Of a DNA stretch of 41,573 nt, positions 1 to 7,815 are shown piece after piece. The DNA is from a virus. The notes beneath the pieces were generated by a model. The model searched no databases and had not been told where the DNA came from. It saw only the letters and a program-made list of their open reading frames with translations. The number at the start of each line of letters is the position of its first letter. The stretch's first letter is position 1. Where the stretch lies: positions 1 through 41,573 of IMG/VR virus record IMGVR_UViG_3300027759_000167, one strand, 5' to 3'. The position numbers and the translations under genes were made by a program.

Positions 1-1315
1 GATTAGACTTGCGGTAGTCTTTGACAACGCGCTCCGCTTCTTGCGGTGAAATCTCCAACCCTGCCATCATTTTCGCTACGACTTGAAACTTGTTAGCCCC
101 GCATCCGAATCCAAGCCCTAGGACGCGAGCTTTAGCCAGTTGGCGTAATGCTTTATCGACATCTTTAAGGGGGCGAGGGTCAGTGTAGCCCATCGTCGCC
201 CGAGCGTGAGCCTCGTAGACATCGACGCCCGTGCGAAGAACATCAAGTGTGGCTTTATCTCTGGCTAGATAAAGTATGCAACGGGCTTCAATTTGAGCGA
301 GATCGCAGACCACGAGCATCTTCCCTTCTGGGGCTTCGATGAGGGAGCGAATATCTACGCCTGAAACTACGTCTCTTGGTAGGTTTTGAGCGTTCCAACC
401 GCCCGATCCCGAGTCGCGGCCTGTGGTAGCCCCGAAATACTTCAAATCGTAGCCCATTCGACCGCATGGACGGGTGCGAGTGAGCATGGTTTGGATGGTT
501 TTAAGGTGTTTATTGGCCTTTCGGTGTTCGCGAATAGCGGATACCCACGGATATTTGGCCGCGAACTCCTCTTCCCACCTCTGAGCGTCGTCTTCTTTCT
601 CCGCAAAGCTCTCTGGAGCCCAAATCCCCTCTTTAGTGCATTGATCCCTGACCGCGTGAAGCGATAAAGCAGGGCGGTCGGGGTGCCAAGGTAGGAGATC
701 GCGTGTTTTTTCACTCGTTTCGGCTAAAGTTATAGCACTTTCGCGTAACTTCTTTATATTTACGGGCACTCCACGCATTGTCATCTCGCGTGTGAGCTTA
801 GAAATTGTCCTTTCGCGCTCGGGCCACTGGTCGCCGTGCTTGAGCCAAAGATTCAGCGTATTCTCGGCATCCGAGAGGGCATATTTCCGAACATCTTCCT
901 GAAAGTCTGGCGTCATGGTCGCCCATTGCTTCTTTTTCATCTTATCCCGCACGTCTTTTGAGATTTCCAGCCCTAGCAGATGGTGAGATGCCTCTTTCAA
1001 GGATCGCGGGTAGCTGAAAAAGGCGGTCATGTCGGCGGTATCGTAGACCTTCTCCGCATAAACAGGCTGGACGATTGCTTTTTCAACGAGGCAGTCCAAG
1101 AGAGTCAGATCGAATGCCGCATTGTGCATGATCCAAGTCGCCCCGTTCACGACCTCCCAAGGGGCATCTTTTGGGTGCCCGACGAAACGCAGTCCGTTAT
1201 CCCCCGCCATAGACACTAGGTAGATGTCAGTCGCCCGAGCGTAATGCCACCCACCCAGCGTCGTTATGCTGGTTTCATTGTCGTAGTACGACTCGAAATC
1301 AATAGCACAGACCAT
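1..1315 (-). CDS. polA: DNA polymerase I family (family A), C-terminus beyond window
   Basis: Replicative phage DNA polymerase with a 3'-5' proofreading domain. The frame is open from an ATG at 1315 to the window edge, giving 438 residues. Exo I is AIDFES (residues 4-9), Exo II is HNAAFD (around 63-68) and Exo III is YALSDAE (around 142-148). Polymerase motif A is CDLAQIEAR (around 333-341). A motif B-like segment, KARVLGLGFGCG, lies around 392-403. Motif C, with the second catalytic aspartate, must lie to the left of the window. There is no 5'-3' exonuclease domain at the N-terminus, as is usual for phage enzymes. The start overlaps the stop of the upstream gene (TAATG), so the two are probably translationally coupled. 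It is the last visible gene of the leftward replication operon. Confidence 0.95.
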   Translation of the reverse strand, partial: MVCAIDFESYYDNETSITTLGGWHYARATDIYLVSMAGDNGLRFVGHPKDAPWEVVNGATWIMHNAAFDLTLLDCLVEKAIVQPVYAEKVYDTADMTAFFSYPRSLKEASHHLLGLEISKDVRDKMKKKQWATMTPDFQEDVRKYALSDAENTLNLWLKHGDQWPERERTISKLTREMTMRGVPVNIKKLRESAITLAETSEKTRDLLPWHPDRPALSLHAVRDQCTKEGIWAPESFAEKEDDAQRWEEEFAAKYPWVSAIREHRKANKHLKTIQTMLTRTRPCGRMGYDLKYFGATTGRDSGSGGWNAQNLPRDVVSGVDIRSLIEAPEGKMLVVCDLAQIEARCILYLARDKATLDVLRTGVDVYEAHARATMGYTDPRPLKDVDKALRQLAKARVLGLGFGCGANKFQVVAKMMAGLEISPQEAERVVKDYRKSN

Positions 1316-1572
1316 TATAAAAGCTCTGGCAATTGTCTCTCTTGTTTCAACTCGATGAGAACGTCGCGGACGATCTCAACGGTCGTGTAGTTTGGCTTAA
1401 CGAAAATTCCATCCTCATCCCTCCACTTAGAAAGCAAGCCGCCATCGTGGTTGAGGAGCGATCGGATTTCGTTGAGTAGGTCGTCGATGACTAGCAATGC
1501 GTCCACCCCCTTAAGGGCGTAGAGATGCTCGTTTTGTTCTTCTGGTAGATTAAATTCGAGTGTGGCTTTCAT
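1315..1572 (-). CDS. Small conserved phage protein upstream of DNA polymerase
   Basis: An 85-residue soluble protein beginning MKATLEFNLPEEQNEH. It is rich in acidic and leucine residues, with predicted helices around LKGVDALLVIDDLLNEIRSL. Small proteins of this look are common next to phage polymerase and exonuclease genes, but I know of no established function. I chose the ATG at 1572 because a TAATAACC-N4-AACC box ends 10 nt before it. The longer reading from 1638 would run through that box. The stop overlaps the polymerase start, so it is probably coupled to replication. Confidence 0.75.
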   Translation of the reverse strand: MKATLEFNLPEEQNEHLYALKGVDALLVIDDLLNEIRSLLNHDGGLLSKWRDEDGIFVKPNYTTVEIVRDVLIELKQERQLPELL

Positions 1573-1582
1573 AAGAGATATA

Positions 1583-1598
1583 GGTTGCATGGTTATTA
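1583..1598 (-). promoter_or_regulatory. TAATAACC-type box (TAATAACCATGCAACC)
   Basis: One of the recurrent bipartite boxes, ten nucleotides before the ATG at 1572 and oriented with the gene. It sits in the short gap after the stop-side of the 1622-2374 gene, so it would let the small protein and polymerase be controlled separately. Its role as promoter or operator is inferred from recurrence only. Confidence 0.6.
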
Positions 1599-1621
1599 TC
1601 CCATGCAACCCATTTGTTGAC

Positions 1622-2374
1622 TCAGGGGAGTGTGTCAATGAGTTCTTTTTGGGCTTCGGTTACGAGACCCGCCGAACGAATCGTCGGTGTCCACCATGAC
1701 TTGTCAGCCTTAGTGGTGATGAGCGAACCTAAATCCCACTGCCCACCTTTAAGACCGCAAGCTGCGAGGTGTGTGCGAAGCGAAGTTGCGATTGGAACTG
1801 CGACACCGCTGTACGAGGTCGAAGCAAATGTTGCAACGGCTCGTGTGTAGCGAGTGCCGTCGGAAGCGATGTTGTAGAACAAGGATTCACTCTCTTCGCA
1901 AAGCCCCTCGATTGCCTGAATCAGGAACTCAACGGTCGCGATCTCCGAGAAGAAATTCGCCCCACGAGTCCAATGCACCTGACCGCCTACATCCCGCACC
2001 TGTGCGGCTGTGGAGAACATTCGGACTTGCGTGTTTTCACGGTCGTCGTAGGGAATATTTTCTTGATACTGCTTCATCATCTGCAACGCGATGACGCGAA
2101 GTGCGACTCCCTTTTTCTTGTCCTTCGGATCGATCCCGCTGATCTGATGTTGCTTGTCGAGAACCCAAGTTCCTGGGCTGAATTGATCCGCTAGAACGCC
2201 CGTCTTGTTGACGAGGTTGATGCGTGGGAGCTTCGTGTCGCTTGCGCTCCAATCTCCGATGAGCCCCTTGTCGGAGTAGTCATTGGTGCTGATATTTGCG
2301 AGCGCGTTTGCTTCCGGCTGCGTTGTTACGAGTTGTTTCGTGTTTTCGATTTCATCGAATGATATGGTTGCCAT
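1622..2374 (-). CDS. Conserved phage replication-cluster protein, possible ssDNA-binding role
   Basis: A 250-residue soluble protein without transmembrane segments. The segment LPRINLVNKTGVLADQFSPG (around 49-68) resembles a family of uncharacterised phage proteins encoded beside DNA polymerase and helicase genes. I see no enzymatic motif. A single-strand-binding role would fit between polymerase and helicase, because no other SSB gene is visible, but there is no diagnostic OB-fold signature or acidic C-terminal tail. Start: ATG at 2374, preceded by an A/C-rich leader with almost no G and, 34 nt further up, a TAATAACC box. There is no Shine-Dalgarno sequence. Confidence 0.7.
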   Translation of the reverse strand: MATISFDEIENTKQLVTTQPEANALANISTNDYSDKGLIGDWSASDTKLPRINLVNKTGVLADQFSPGTWVLDKQHQISGIDPKDKKKGVALRVIALQMMKQYQENIPYDDRENTQVRMFSTAAQVRDVGGQVHWTRGANFFSEIATVEFLIQAIEGLCEESESLFYNIASDGTRYTRAVATFASTSYSGVAVPIATSLRTHLAACGLKGGQWDLGSLITTKADKSWWTPTIRSAGLVTEAQKELIDTLP

Positions 2375-2408
2375 TTTTAGTATTTTAGTGGTTTAGTTTT
2401 GTTGTTCT

Positions 2409-2424
2409 GGTTATGGGGTTATTA
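2409..2424 (-). promoter_or_regulatory. TAATAACC-type box (TAATAACCCCATAACC)
   Basis: A bipartite box 34 nt before the ATG of the 1622-2374 gene, in the gap after the helicase-nuclease gene. Between box and ATG the leader is almost G-free and A/C-rich. No consistent -35 hexamer stands upstream. Confidence 0.6.
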
Positions 2425-2451
2425 CATGAGACGCGGAATTTATCAATCCGT

Positions 2452-4839
2452 TCAAACTATTTTTGACTTTTTCAAAAAAAGAATCGTCCCTTCTACTTTT
2501 GCCGCATTCGCGTCAATGAGAGCATCTCGCAAAGCTGTTTTAGACTTAGCCATTTGCCCTCGTTCTGCGGTGCGTGAAACAGCTTTTTCTAGTTCACCAA
2601 TTTTTAGTTTGGCGCAAGCTGCGAAAGCTTCTGGGGTGATTTTATTTTTGACCACTTCCCATGCGGCTTGAGCGTCGGTGATGTCAAACGCACTAGCGCG
2701 TTCGGCGAGTTCCCAACCTGGGATTTCCACCCCCGATAGTCGAAGCTCTAGGGCGCGGGCGTCTACCTTCTCAGCCCATCCCTTGAGGATCGGCGAGAGT
2801 CTTTTCGCTAAAGCCATTTTCTCTGGATCGGTGATGATCGCGGGATCAAACTGCGGTGGGAGAGCCAGCTCGTCAGGCTGATATTTACGAGCGATGGTGA
2901 GGGCGAGGGAGTTTAATTTATGGCACTCGGCGCGGTGAGCGCACCATGCACAATGACCGCCTGTTAAATAGGCCGCTGGGTCGTTACGCTTCGCGGCCTC
3001 AATGATCGCCGTTACTTGCGCTACGAGGCGATCCAAGTCTTCCGAGCGAGTCCAAGTCACAACGTCGATGATCCCTTGGAAGGGGAGAACAACGTGAACT
3101 GTGAGGGTTTCTACTTTTTCATGCGCGTGAAAAATGCCAATGGCGTAAGCCCAAAATTGAGGCGAGTCGGCTTCATATTTTCCCCATGCAAATTTGTAGT
3201 CCACCAACTCTGCACTGGTTCCGTGAACCATGACGTGATCGATATGCCCGAACTGATCGAGTACTACATAACGACGCTCGCGAATATCCTCCACAGGTGC
3301 TTGGCACTTGGATCGCAGAGAGGTGAGGTACTGCAAACACAGCCCTGCACTTTTGCGGAGAAACTCATCATCGGCAGGGATGACATCGAGGTTTTCTTTC
3401 TCGACGGCAAGGTGCCCTAGGGAGCCTCTGTCTGCTGCGGTGGTGTCGCGGGTTTGGTCATTACGAAAGCCTGGGCATTTCGCTTTTTCTTTCAGAGAGG
3501 ACGGCGAATGCTCGGCGTGTTCTCTCTCGTTGTTTTCTGCTAACGCGAGTGAGACTTCTCTCACGTCGCGCAGTTGTGTTGTTGTGTCTGACATAATTCC
3601 TTCGTTAAAAATTGTTGTATTCTCGCGCTTGTGGGCTGTGAGGTGCAGTGCTGCTTGCTCCACGGTCCCTGAGACAAATAACCGGAGAACCAGTGCGCGG
3701 TTTTTTCCACCAAATCGTCGGATGCGACCAATTGCTTGTTCCTCGGCTGTGCCGCTGAATTGCGGGCAGATTAGGGCAGTGCGTGGCGCGTTACCATGAA
3801 CGTCGTGAAGGTCGATGGACTGGCCTCCAGCGCCGATTTGGATGACAAGACATCGGAGGATATTCGCCTGGAATTTATCGCGGCTCTGCTGTCGCATATT
3901 CTGCGACACCCTCCCGTCTATTGTCTCGGAGATGTCGCCAAGAAGCTTTGAAGCGAGATCGATGGAAGCATGGAAGTTGAGGAACGTGACTGCACTGCCT
4001 CCGTCTTCCACGATCGCTGCTGCACGCTCTACGAGGTAGGGAATCTTTATGAGTTCGATCGCTTGGCGCTGCCGGAGGTTCTTCACAGCCGCTGGGTCTT
4101 CGATGTCCACCATCTCTGAGTAGAGCTTGTGAATTTCTTCACGATCGAGTGGTGATATAAAAATGGGTTCATCGGAAAGCGTGAGGTCTGGGAGCTGCTC
4201 GCTTAATACCGCGTCAGGCGTCCGGCTCCCGCGAGTGGTGAACACGGAATCGTGGAGGTGCTGCATTCGCAGTTTGTTTTCTTTTACCTTCGGGTCCCAT
4301 TCTAGCCCGCCCCATTGACCTCGTTCGGCCCCCATGTGAGCGGCCCAGTTCCAGAATTGACGTGAGTGAAATAGCCCTAGCTTCACTCCAATACTTTTCA
4401 TTCGGAGCGGGCTCTCTGCGGCAGTTGCCGAAAGCATGAGTGTGCGGTAGGGAGACGCTTCGAGCATCTTTCCATTGGCGCTTTTCATTCCAGCGCACAT
4501 ATGAACCTCATCGACTATGAGAAGGAGCGATTCGGGCACCCATTTAAAATTAGTACCCACTTTTTTTAACCACGCGGTGTTCCCCGTGCGGAGTTTTTCA
4601 GGGTTCTCGACAAACACAGGCTCAATACCAAACGACTCCAGAGTGGCAAGCCACTTGGCTTTGACGCTCTTCGGGCAGATCACTCCGACTGGCAGCGCGT
4701 AGCGCCGAGCGACTTCACAAGCGATGATGGTCTTTCCTCCGCCGCAGCCAGTCGCCTCTAAAGAGGCACCATTTGAATCGAGCGACTTGAGGTTTTTTTC
4801 CACCGCTTCTTGCTGAAACGGATAGAGAGTAAATTTCAT
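2452..4839 (-). CDS. Superfamily 2 helicase fused to a Cas4/RecB-like (DUF2800-type) nuclease
   Basis: A 795-residue two-domain protein. The helicase (residues 1 to about 405) has Walker A TGCGGGKT (30-37), a DEVH box (around 111), SAT (around 138) and motif VI QAIGRIRR (around 370-377). The second part (416-795) has the PD-(D/E)XK pattern HIDHV followed by ELVDYKF. It also has cysteines at C455 and in CAWCAHRAEC (around 630-639), the four-cysteine layout of iron-sulphur Cas4/AddB nucleases. In other phages these are usually two neighbouring genes. At the junction lies an in-frame ATG (3594) preceded by GAAGGA at SD distance, so the nuclease may also be made alone. It probably acts in phage replication or recombination. 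The start overlaps the upstream gene by 4 nt. Confidence 0.9.
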   Translation of the reverse strand: MKFTLYPFQQEAVEKNLKSLDSNGASLEATGCGGGKTIIACEVARRYALPVGVICPKSVKAKWLATLESFGIEPVFVENPEKLRTGNTAWLKKVGTNFKWVPESLLLIVDEVHMCAGMKSANGKMLEASPYRTLMLSATAAESPLRMKSIGVKLGLFHSRQFWNWAAHMGAERGQWGGLEWDPKVKENKLRMQHLHDSVFTTRGSRTPDAVLSEQLPDLTLSDEPIFISPLDREEIHKLYSEMVDIEDPAAVKNLRQRQAIELIKIPYLVERAAAIVEDGGSAVTFLNFHASIDLASKLLGDISETIDGRVSQNMRQQSRDKFQANILRCLVIQIGAGGQSIDLHDVHGNAPRTALICPQFSGTAEEQAIGRIRRFGGKNRALVLRLFVSGTVEQAALHLTAHKRENTTIFNEGIMSDTTTQLRDVREVSLALAENNEREHAEHSPSSLKEKAKCPGFRNDQTRDTTAADRGSLGHLAVEKENLDVIPADDEFLRKSAGLCLQYLTSLRSKCQAPVEDIRERRYVVLDQFGHIDHVMVHGTSAELVDYKFAWGKYEADSPQFWAYAIGIFHAHEKVETLTVHVVLPFQGIIDVVTWTRSEDLDRLVAQVTAIIEAAKRNDPAAYLTGGHCAWCAHRAECHKLNSLALTIARKYQPDELALPPQFDPAIITDPEKMALAKRLSPILKGWAEKVDARALELRLSGVEIPGWELAERASAFDITDAQAAWEVVKNKITPEAFAACAKLKIGELEKAVSRTAERGQMAKSKTALRDALIDANAAKVEGTILFLKKSKIV
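3592..3606 (-). promoter_or_regulatory. Internal ribosome-binding site and start codon for the nuclease half
   Basis: On the minus strand the sequence reads GAAGGAATTATG, with the ATG in frame with the fusion gene. The purine run is one of the best Shine-Dalgarno matches in this SD-poor genome. It falls exactly where the helicase domain ends and the nuclease begins (MSDTTTQ). It looks like the preserved start of a formerly separate gene, or a deliberate second start. Confidence 0.55.
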
Positions 4840-5117
4840 TCTTCCTCGAATTTAGAAATCTGAGAACTGCATTTGGCGTAGCCTGCAATGTCAACGTAGG
4901 TGTCGCGTGTGGGGGTGTAGCAAGCGCGAGCCATCTTGAGCACAATCATCATGTGAGCCACATCCAGAGCGGATAGCGGAGCCTCGGGCTCTTTCCTCGC
5001 TTTGAGGTACCAGTTCCATCCATCAGCGATTCTTTGGTGGTTGGAGGTCGCTTTGTCGTAATCGCGACGACGATCACCCGTCGTCACTTCTATTGCGGTT
5101 TCAAGTATGCTGTTCAT
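4836..5117 (-). CDS. DUF6378-like phage protein
   Basis: A 93-residue protein matching the pattern of the phage DUF6378 family: an N-terminal MNSILETAIEV, then GDRRRDYDKATSNHQRIA, then LSALDVAHMMIVLKMARA and a C-terminal DTYVDIAGYAKC. The family is all-alpha and of uncertain role. Its shape resembles MazG-like nucleotide-pool proteins, but the metal-binding residues are not evident. The gene overlaps its neighbours by 4 nt on each side (ATGA-type), so it belongs to one coupled unit with the nuclease upstream and the helicase downstream. Confidence 0.8.
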   Translation of the reverse strand: MNSILETAIEVTTGDRRRDYDKATSNHQRIADGWNWYLKARKEPEAPLSALDVAHMMIVLKMARACYTPTRDTYVDIAGYAKCSSQISKFEEE

Positions 5118-5455
5118 TTAACTAGAGAGGATTCTCGGAGGATGGAAATAAAGTCTTCAGCGCGTAAAACGACGATCCATCCGTGGTCGTTGCGCTTGTG
5201 GAAAACGGTGGGAATTTTTCCTTCTTTGGCGTCTCTCACCGCCTGTTCGAGCCACACATAGGGGTTCCCCGCCTCGACGCGTTTGCATTCGATATGCAGT
5301 GGGAGCGAGTCGCAAATGACATCGTCTCCAGTTAGTCCAAATCGCCCCTGGCTGAATTGGACTCCGCGCCTGGCAGGGAACCCCTCATCGGTCAAAAAAG
5401 AGGCAAGCTCCCGCTCGCCCCTAGCGCCTTTCGCTCGTGAATTTATTTTTCCCAT
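5114..5455 (-). CDS. PD-(D/E)XK Holliday-junction resolvase-like nuclease
   Basis: A 113-residue basic protein. It starts with SRAKGARGERELASFLTDEG, a helix carrying the conserved GERE glutamate. Then come GRFGLTGDDVICDSLP with the catalytic aspartate and LHIECKR with the E-x-K pair. This order (E...D...ExK) is that of archaeal-type Hjc resolvases and phage VRR-NUC-like nucleases. It probably resolves branched DNA during replication and recombination. The ATG at 5455 is only 2 nt after a TAATAACC box, which itself lies inside the end of the upstream gene. The gene overlaps the next one by 4 nt. Confidence 0.8.
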   Translation of the reverse strand: MGKINSRAKGARGERELASFLTDEGFPARRGVQFSQGRFGLTGDDVICDSLPLHIECKRVEAGNPYVWLEQAVRDAKEGKIPTVFHKRNDHGWIVVLRAEDFISILRESSLVK

Positions 5456-5760
5456 GCGGTGATGTGGTTATTACATTTCGGCTGACCCTTAGCCCACTTG
5501 CTGAGGTCAACCTCTTTGTATACGAACTTTTTTAAACCGAGCTTCCGGTAAGGGAGGTTCATGTTGTCGCGCCAGTAGGCGAGGTTGCCACGGGAGACTT
5601 TTCTCCCGAGCAACTCGCTCAACCGCTCTATTGCTGCCTCCGCCTCGTATGAGGCTTCGGCGTCTTTCCCTTTTGGGGTAGCCCCTTTTACTTCGAGGCT
5701 TATCTTACCGTCCCCCAGAGGGGTTGCGGTGAAGGAACTGCATTCTAGTGTGAGTGTCAT
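5443..5760 (-). CDS. Small HTH/excisionase-like protein
   Basis: A 105-residue protein. Its C-terminal half, KVSRGNLAYWRDNMNLPYRK followed by KKFVYKEVDLSKW, reads like a helix-turn-helix of the MerR/excisionase type. That type shows a helix, a 'W+' turn, a hairpin and an 'xDLxxW' ending. The N-terminal half looks beta-rich. It could be an excisionase or transcription regulator given the integrase upstream, or a replication accessory factor. The upstream 53 nt contain a C/G homopolymer stretch and a box half-site at 5809-5816. It overlaps the next gene by 13 nt. Confidence 0.6.
   Translation of the reverse strand: MTLTLECSSFTATPLGDGKISLEVKGATPKGKDAEASYEAEAAIERLSELLGRKVSRGNLAYWRDNMNLPYRKLGLKKFVYKEVDLSKWAKGQPKCNNHITAWEK
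5458..5473 (-). promoter_or_regulatory. TAATAACC-type box (TAATAACCACATCACC)
   Basis: It lies 2 nt before the ATG at 5455 and within the last codons of the 5443-5760 gene, where it encodes Asn-Asn-His. The box is therefore kept inside coding sequence. If it were a promoter, the transcript would be nearly leaderless. Confidence 0.55.
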
Positions 5761-5808
5761 ATTTGATACTGGGGGGAGTTACCCCCCCCTGTAATACAAT
5801 ATCTAAAC

Positions 5809-5816
5809 GGTTATTA
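5809..5816 (-). promoter_or_regulatory. TAATAACC half-box
   Basis: An exact TAATAACC octamer overlapping the stop codon of the 5814-6005 gene, 48 nt before the ATG at 5760. The second AACC half is missing, so this is a weaker member of the family. Confidence 0.4.
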
Positions 5817-6005
5817 AGCAACTGGAATATGTTTACCCTCATATTCACGGAGACAGGCGGCCACTTCGGGGTCATTGGACGCGGACTCTACCATATCTTC
5901 TACAAATTCCGATGCTAAAACTTCGATTTCGACGCCGTTATTTTGAGCGAGGATGAGAAGTTTTTGATGGGTTGTTGAGTTTACGGTGATGGTGATTTTT
6001 AGCAT
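5814..6005 (-). CDS. Small ribbon-helix-helix-like protein
   Basis: A 63-residue protein, MLKITITVNSTTHQKLLILA, followed by a helix and an acidic tail. A short N-terminal strand followed by two helices is typical of ribbon-helix-helix DNA-binding proteins. This assignment rests on pattern only. It lies just behind another RHH-like gene and before an HTH-like gene, so these three could be the regulators of the leftward arm. Upstream is a TATAAA/ATAAAT-rich leader and a variant box at 6027-6043. Confidence 0.55.
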   Translation of the reverse strand: MLKITITVNSTTHQKLLILAQNNGVEIEVLASEFVEDMVESASNDPEVAACLREYEGKHIPVA

Positions 6006-6026
6006 ATATTTATTTTATTTGTACTG

Positions 6027-6043
6027 CGTTGCGAGGGTTAATA
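6027..6043 (-). promoter_or_regulatory. Variant box (TATTAACC-N5-AACG)
   Basis: On the minus strand this reads TATTAACCCTCGCAACG, 21 nt before the ATG at 6005. It differs from the main consensus at one base of the first half and by spacing, but keeps position and orientation. Confidence 0.4.
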
Positions 6044-6069
6044 ATTCGCAAAAAAAAGTAGGGTTCTGG

Positions 6070-6369
6070 TTAGGTGTACGCTCGGCTTCCGAGCATAGCT
6101 ATCTTTTTGAGGCGTTCGAGTGTCGCTAAGTCCAAAGACTCAGAAACTCGTTCATCGGGGCTGTCTGATTGTTTTTCAATCAAATGTTTTGCGAGTGAGA
6201 TTGTTTCTCCACTCGGGTCTTCTTTCTTCAAGAAGTCCACTACCGCTTGCCTGATTAGCGCACTAATAGTCACCCCTTTTGCTCCTGCTAGTAGGGTGAT
6301 CGCTTTGTTATTTAACTTTGATTCAACGTATGACACGCGGAGCGTGCCCTCTCGTAATTTGTTCGGCAT
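6070..6369 (-). CDS. Ribbon-helix-helix-like regulator
   Basis: A 99-residue protein. TLRVSYVESKLNNKAITLLA and VTISALIRQAVVDFLKKE give the strand-helix-helix pattern of the RHH (CopG/Arc-like) fold, in which the ISALIRQAVVDFL helix would be the second helix. The rest is a charged, probably helical tail. It probably binds DNA as a dimer. It is the first gene downstream of the integrase on the minus strand and could regulate replication or integration genes. The ATG at 6369 is preceded by an A/C-rich leader and a box at 6421-6438. Confidence 0.6.
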   Translation of the reverse strand: MPNKLREGTLRVSYVESKLNNKAITLLAGAKGVTISALIRQAVVDFLKKEDPSGETISLAKHLIEKQSDSPDERVSESLDLATLERLKKIAMLGSRAYT

Positions 6370-6420
6370 TTTATTTCAGTTTGTTAGTTGTTTGTTTGCC
6401 CGCTGTCTTTCCCGCCCATC

Positions 6421-6438
6421 GGTGAAGCTGGGTTATTA
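6421..6438 (-). promoter_or_regulatory. TAATAACC-type box with 6-nt spacer
   Basis: Reads TAATAACC-CAGCTT-CACC on the minus strand, 51 nt before the ATG at 6369. The spacer is two bases longer than in most copies. Confidence 0.45.
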
Positions 6439-6463
6439 TCTTAGACACTACACTTGCACAGGT

Positions 6464-6489
6464 GTTCAATCTTTTTGTTCAATCTTTTT
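6464..6489 (+). repeat. 13-bp tandem repeat (GTTCAATCTTTTT x2)
   Basis: Two perfect adjacent copies (6464-6476 and 6477-6489) in the 168-nt gap downstream of the integrase. They could be arm-type integrase sites or part of a T-rich terminator region. Nothing else in the gap looks like a gene. Confidence 0.7.
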
Positions 6490-6537
6490 TCTGGTTTTTT
6501 TTATCGGATAGTTTTAGGCGCATGAAAGTAAAATCTT

Positions 6538-7743
6538 TCACCAGTCTAAAGCGATCCCTTTTTTCTTGGCAAATTGACGCACCACATCGGGGGTGATGTT
6601 AAACCACTGTTCCGCTGCAACCGTGGATACAAGCGCCTTGTAGTGCTTTTTTAGCATATCGACTGAGTTCCCCGCTACCTCTGATGTCAACTCGGAGTTA
6701 CGGTGGAGTGCGATATGGTATGAGCAGAACGAGTGGCGCAGCGCGTTATCTTTTGTTTCAACCCCGCACAGCTTGAGCACGTCTTCGTCTGGCGGCGTTA
6801 TTTTTATTATCTTTGCGATCGGTCCTTTTTCAGGCGCGAATCTATCGAGCCAAACTTGGAGGTTGTCGGGGATGTTGAGAGCGCGCCCCGTTCCGGTCTT
6901 AGTTATCTCCGGCCCGAGCCGAATCATTCTTTCCGCGAACAGAATATTTTTTCTGGTGAGCTTCCGACTACTAGCCTCTGATCTTCTAGTCCCGCCAAAA
7001 GCCATCAGAGCGGTATAGGCTAAGAACCTAGGTTCAGTAGCCGCGAATATGGCGCACAGCTCGTCAGGCGTGTAGAACTCGGGGGTCACTTCTTTCTCCG
7101 AAGGAAAATTAGTCTCCATTTCAGTTTTGTCCTGAGAGATGAATCGCTGATTCTTTTTCGCCGCCCACCGCAGTAATGAGGAGAGGGTGCCGAAAAGATT
7201 TCGCTTACTCTTAGGGCTATATTTTGAGCGGCTCAAGAAGGTCAAATACTCTTCCGACGCGATAGTATCTATGAATCTTTTTCCGAATTCAGGCTCCCAA
7301 GCATTCCGGTGATTTCGGAGGGTCTGGTAGTAGCGCGAGGATAGCTGGCGTTCTTCGGCTTTCGCGTACCACAAATCAAACACTTCGGAAAAAGTATGCG
7401 GGTTCTGCGAGGTGCGCTCATGGAACTTCAAATAGAATTCAACCGCGACGTGCATCGGCGTTGATCCTAGACGCTCCTTGCACTCGTTGAAGTAGCTCAC
7501 GTCCTGCCCGCTCAGGGCCGTTACGCTTCCGTCACAGGTTGCAAGGTGCCTCACAATTCTATCCGCTTCTGCGAGTGCCGAAGCTTCCGAGTTGTAGCTC
7601 CTGCGAAAAGTTTTCTTTCCAACTTTCCATGCCAGTCGATGTGTTGTGTACGGGCCGCGATCTAGTTTGCTGATCCGCACAATGGCATGACCGCATTTTA
7701 ATATTGTTGTTTTGGCGTCAGGTTTTTCAGTCTGGATTTTCAT
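6538..7743 (-). CDS. int: Tyrosine recombinase / phage integrase
   Basis: A 401-residue site-specific recombinase that would insert the phage genome into the host chromosome. There is an N-terminal arm-binding-like part and then a SAM-like core-binding domain, FSEVFDLWYAKAEERQLSSR (around 117-136). The catalytic domain has the first arginine in GGTRRSEAS (around 250), the second box in NALRHSFCSYH (around 338-348, Asn in place of the usual His) and the nucleophile Tyr in KKHYKALV (around 368). The C-terminal WFNITP resembles integrases I associate with Verrucomicrobiota and Planctomycetota. It shows the phage is, or was, temperate. The start is the ATG at 7743, after a G-poor A/C-rich leader. 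Paired repeats lie just upstream. Confidence 0.93.
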   Translation of the reverse strand: MKIQTEKPDAKTTILKCGHAIVRISKLDRGPYTTHRLAWKVGKKTFRRSYNSEASALAEADRIVRHLATCDGSVTALSGQDVSYFNECKERLGSTPMHVAVEFYLKFHERTSQNPHTFSEVFDLWYAKAEERQLSSRYYQTLRNHRNAWEPEFGKRFIDTIASEEYLTFLSRSKYSPKSKRNLFGTLSSLLRWAAKKNQRFISQDKTEMETNFPSEKEVTPEFYTPDELCAIFAATEPRFLAYTALMAFGGTRRSEASSRKLTRKNILFAERMIRLGPEITKTGTGRALNIPDNLQVWLDRFAPEKGPIAKIIKITPPDEDVLKLCGVETKDNALRHSFCSYHIALHRNSELTSEVAGNSVDMLKKHYKALVSTVAAEQWFNITPDVVRQFAKKKGIALDW

Positions 7744-7770
7744 TTTTCAGTTCGTTTTGGTTTGTGATTC

Positions 7771-7789
7771 TGTCCCAAAAGTTGGGACA
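7771..7789. repeat. Perfect inverted repeat, putative operator 1
   Basis: TGTCCCAA-AAG-TTGGGACA, with 8-bp perfect arms and a 3-nt spacer, 28 nt upstream of the integrase ATG. The size and symmetry suit a dimeric repressor site. The half-site recurs at 7875-7901. Confidence 0.65.
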
Positions 7790-7801
7790 AAACGTGTTAT
7801 T

Positions 7802-7815
7802 GGGTGTATTAACCT
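7802..7815 (+). promoter_or_regulatory. GGGTGTATTAACCT element, first copy
   Basis: A 14-bp element repeated exactly at 9799-9812, on the other side of the terminase gene. It contains the TATTAACC variant of the box seen before many genes. Here it is 205 nt before the terminase ATG. Confidence 0.45.

Noticed and set aside
386-1219. Plus-strand open frames opposite the DNA polymerase gene
   Set aside because: They are shadows of the polymerase frame, which carries clear exonuclease and polymerase motifs on the minus strand.
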